Positions 40,842 to 40,904 of a DNA stretch of 40,904 nt are shown in pieces. Under the pieces are notes generated by a model that saw only the letters and a program-made list of their open reading frames with translations, did not search any database and was not told where the DNA came from. This DNA is from Bacillota bacterium (GTDB taxonomy: Bacteria > Bacillota > Sulfobacillia > DUSP01 > JBFMCS01), in contig JBFMCS010000006.1 of the NCBI GenBank assembly GCA_040754315.1, forward strand, positions 1 to 40,904, written 5' to 3'. A program made the translations under genes and the position numbers. Positions within the stretch are counted from its first letter, which is position 1. Each line of letters starts with the position of its first letter.

Positions 40842-40904
40842 GGTACTGCTGAGGTATTAAAACGTAGTCACATGGCCGTAGTCTTGTCGAAGCTGTATTT
40901 GATC

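Noticed and set aside
1-40904. CRISPR array or phage structural genes
   Set aside because: No regularly spaced repeats and no capsid, portal, terminase or tail-like protein were seen.

Overview
This window looks like the chromosome of a GC-rich, anaerobic, amino-acid-metabolising Firmicute of the Clostridia or a related class. The sequence signs are three T-box leaders, strong AGGAGG ribosome sites, sigma-H-like and sigma-54 promoters, a tungsten-type aldehyde:ferredoxin oxidoreductase with a polyferredoxin, and a group IIC intron placed after a terminator. No species is assigned, and there is no rRNA or complete tRNA gene in the window.

Positions 1-360 hold the decayed 3' end of an insertion sequence. 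Positions 380-8943 are an aromatic amino acid block: a Trp-specific T-box with one specifier stem but two antiterminator/terminator units, then trpE-G-D-C-F-B-A, then a separate promoter and Phe-type T-box in front of a type I-beta DAHP synthase (aroF). Positions 8944-9830 are a non-coding, apparently decayed stretch with a diverged direct repeat. Positions 9832-14743 are a branched-chain amino acid ABC transporter operon (livJHMGF) behind a sigma-H-like promoter.

Positions 14726-22580 hold a LytM-type peptidase, a MATE transporter, a sigma-54 activator facing a consensus -24/-12 promoter in front of a GABA-type aminotransferase, a superoxide dismutase, an agmatinase-like ureohydrolase and a YbaK-type deacylase. 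Positions 22827-29557 are a run of redox genes: an HcnABC/proline-dehydrogenase-like complex (2Fe-2S protein, FAD/NAD oxidoreductase, 4Fe-4S protein, BFD-like protein and two tandem DAO-family flavoproteins), a four-cluster ferredoxin and a tungsten aldehyde oxidoreductase. A proline T-box and proS follow. Then come a PHP-domain hydrolase, a double-frameshifted M28 membrane peptidase, and azlCD diverging from a MocR regulator with a visible operator between them.

The right end (38090-40904) is an accessory island of visibly lower G+C: a 3' half of a tRNA-Thr-like sequence (possible attachment site), an IS200-type element with a frameshifted TnpA, a HicA-like/HicB/SecB-like three-gene operon behind a promoter with a perfect palindromic operator, a terminator, and the 5' domain of a group IIC intron inserted right after that terminator. 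The three-gene operon has the layout of a toxin-antitoxin-chaperone (TAC) system built on HicAB and is the most interesting item here.
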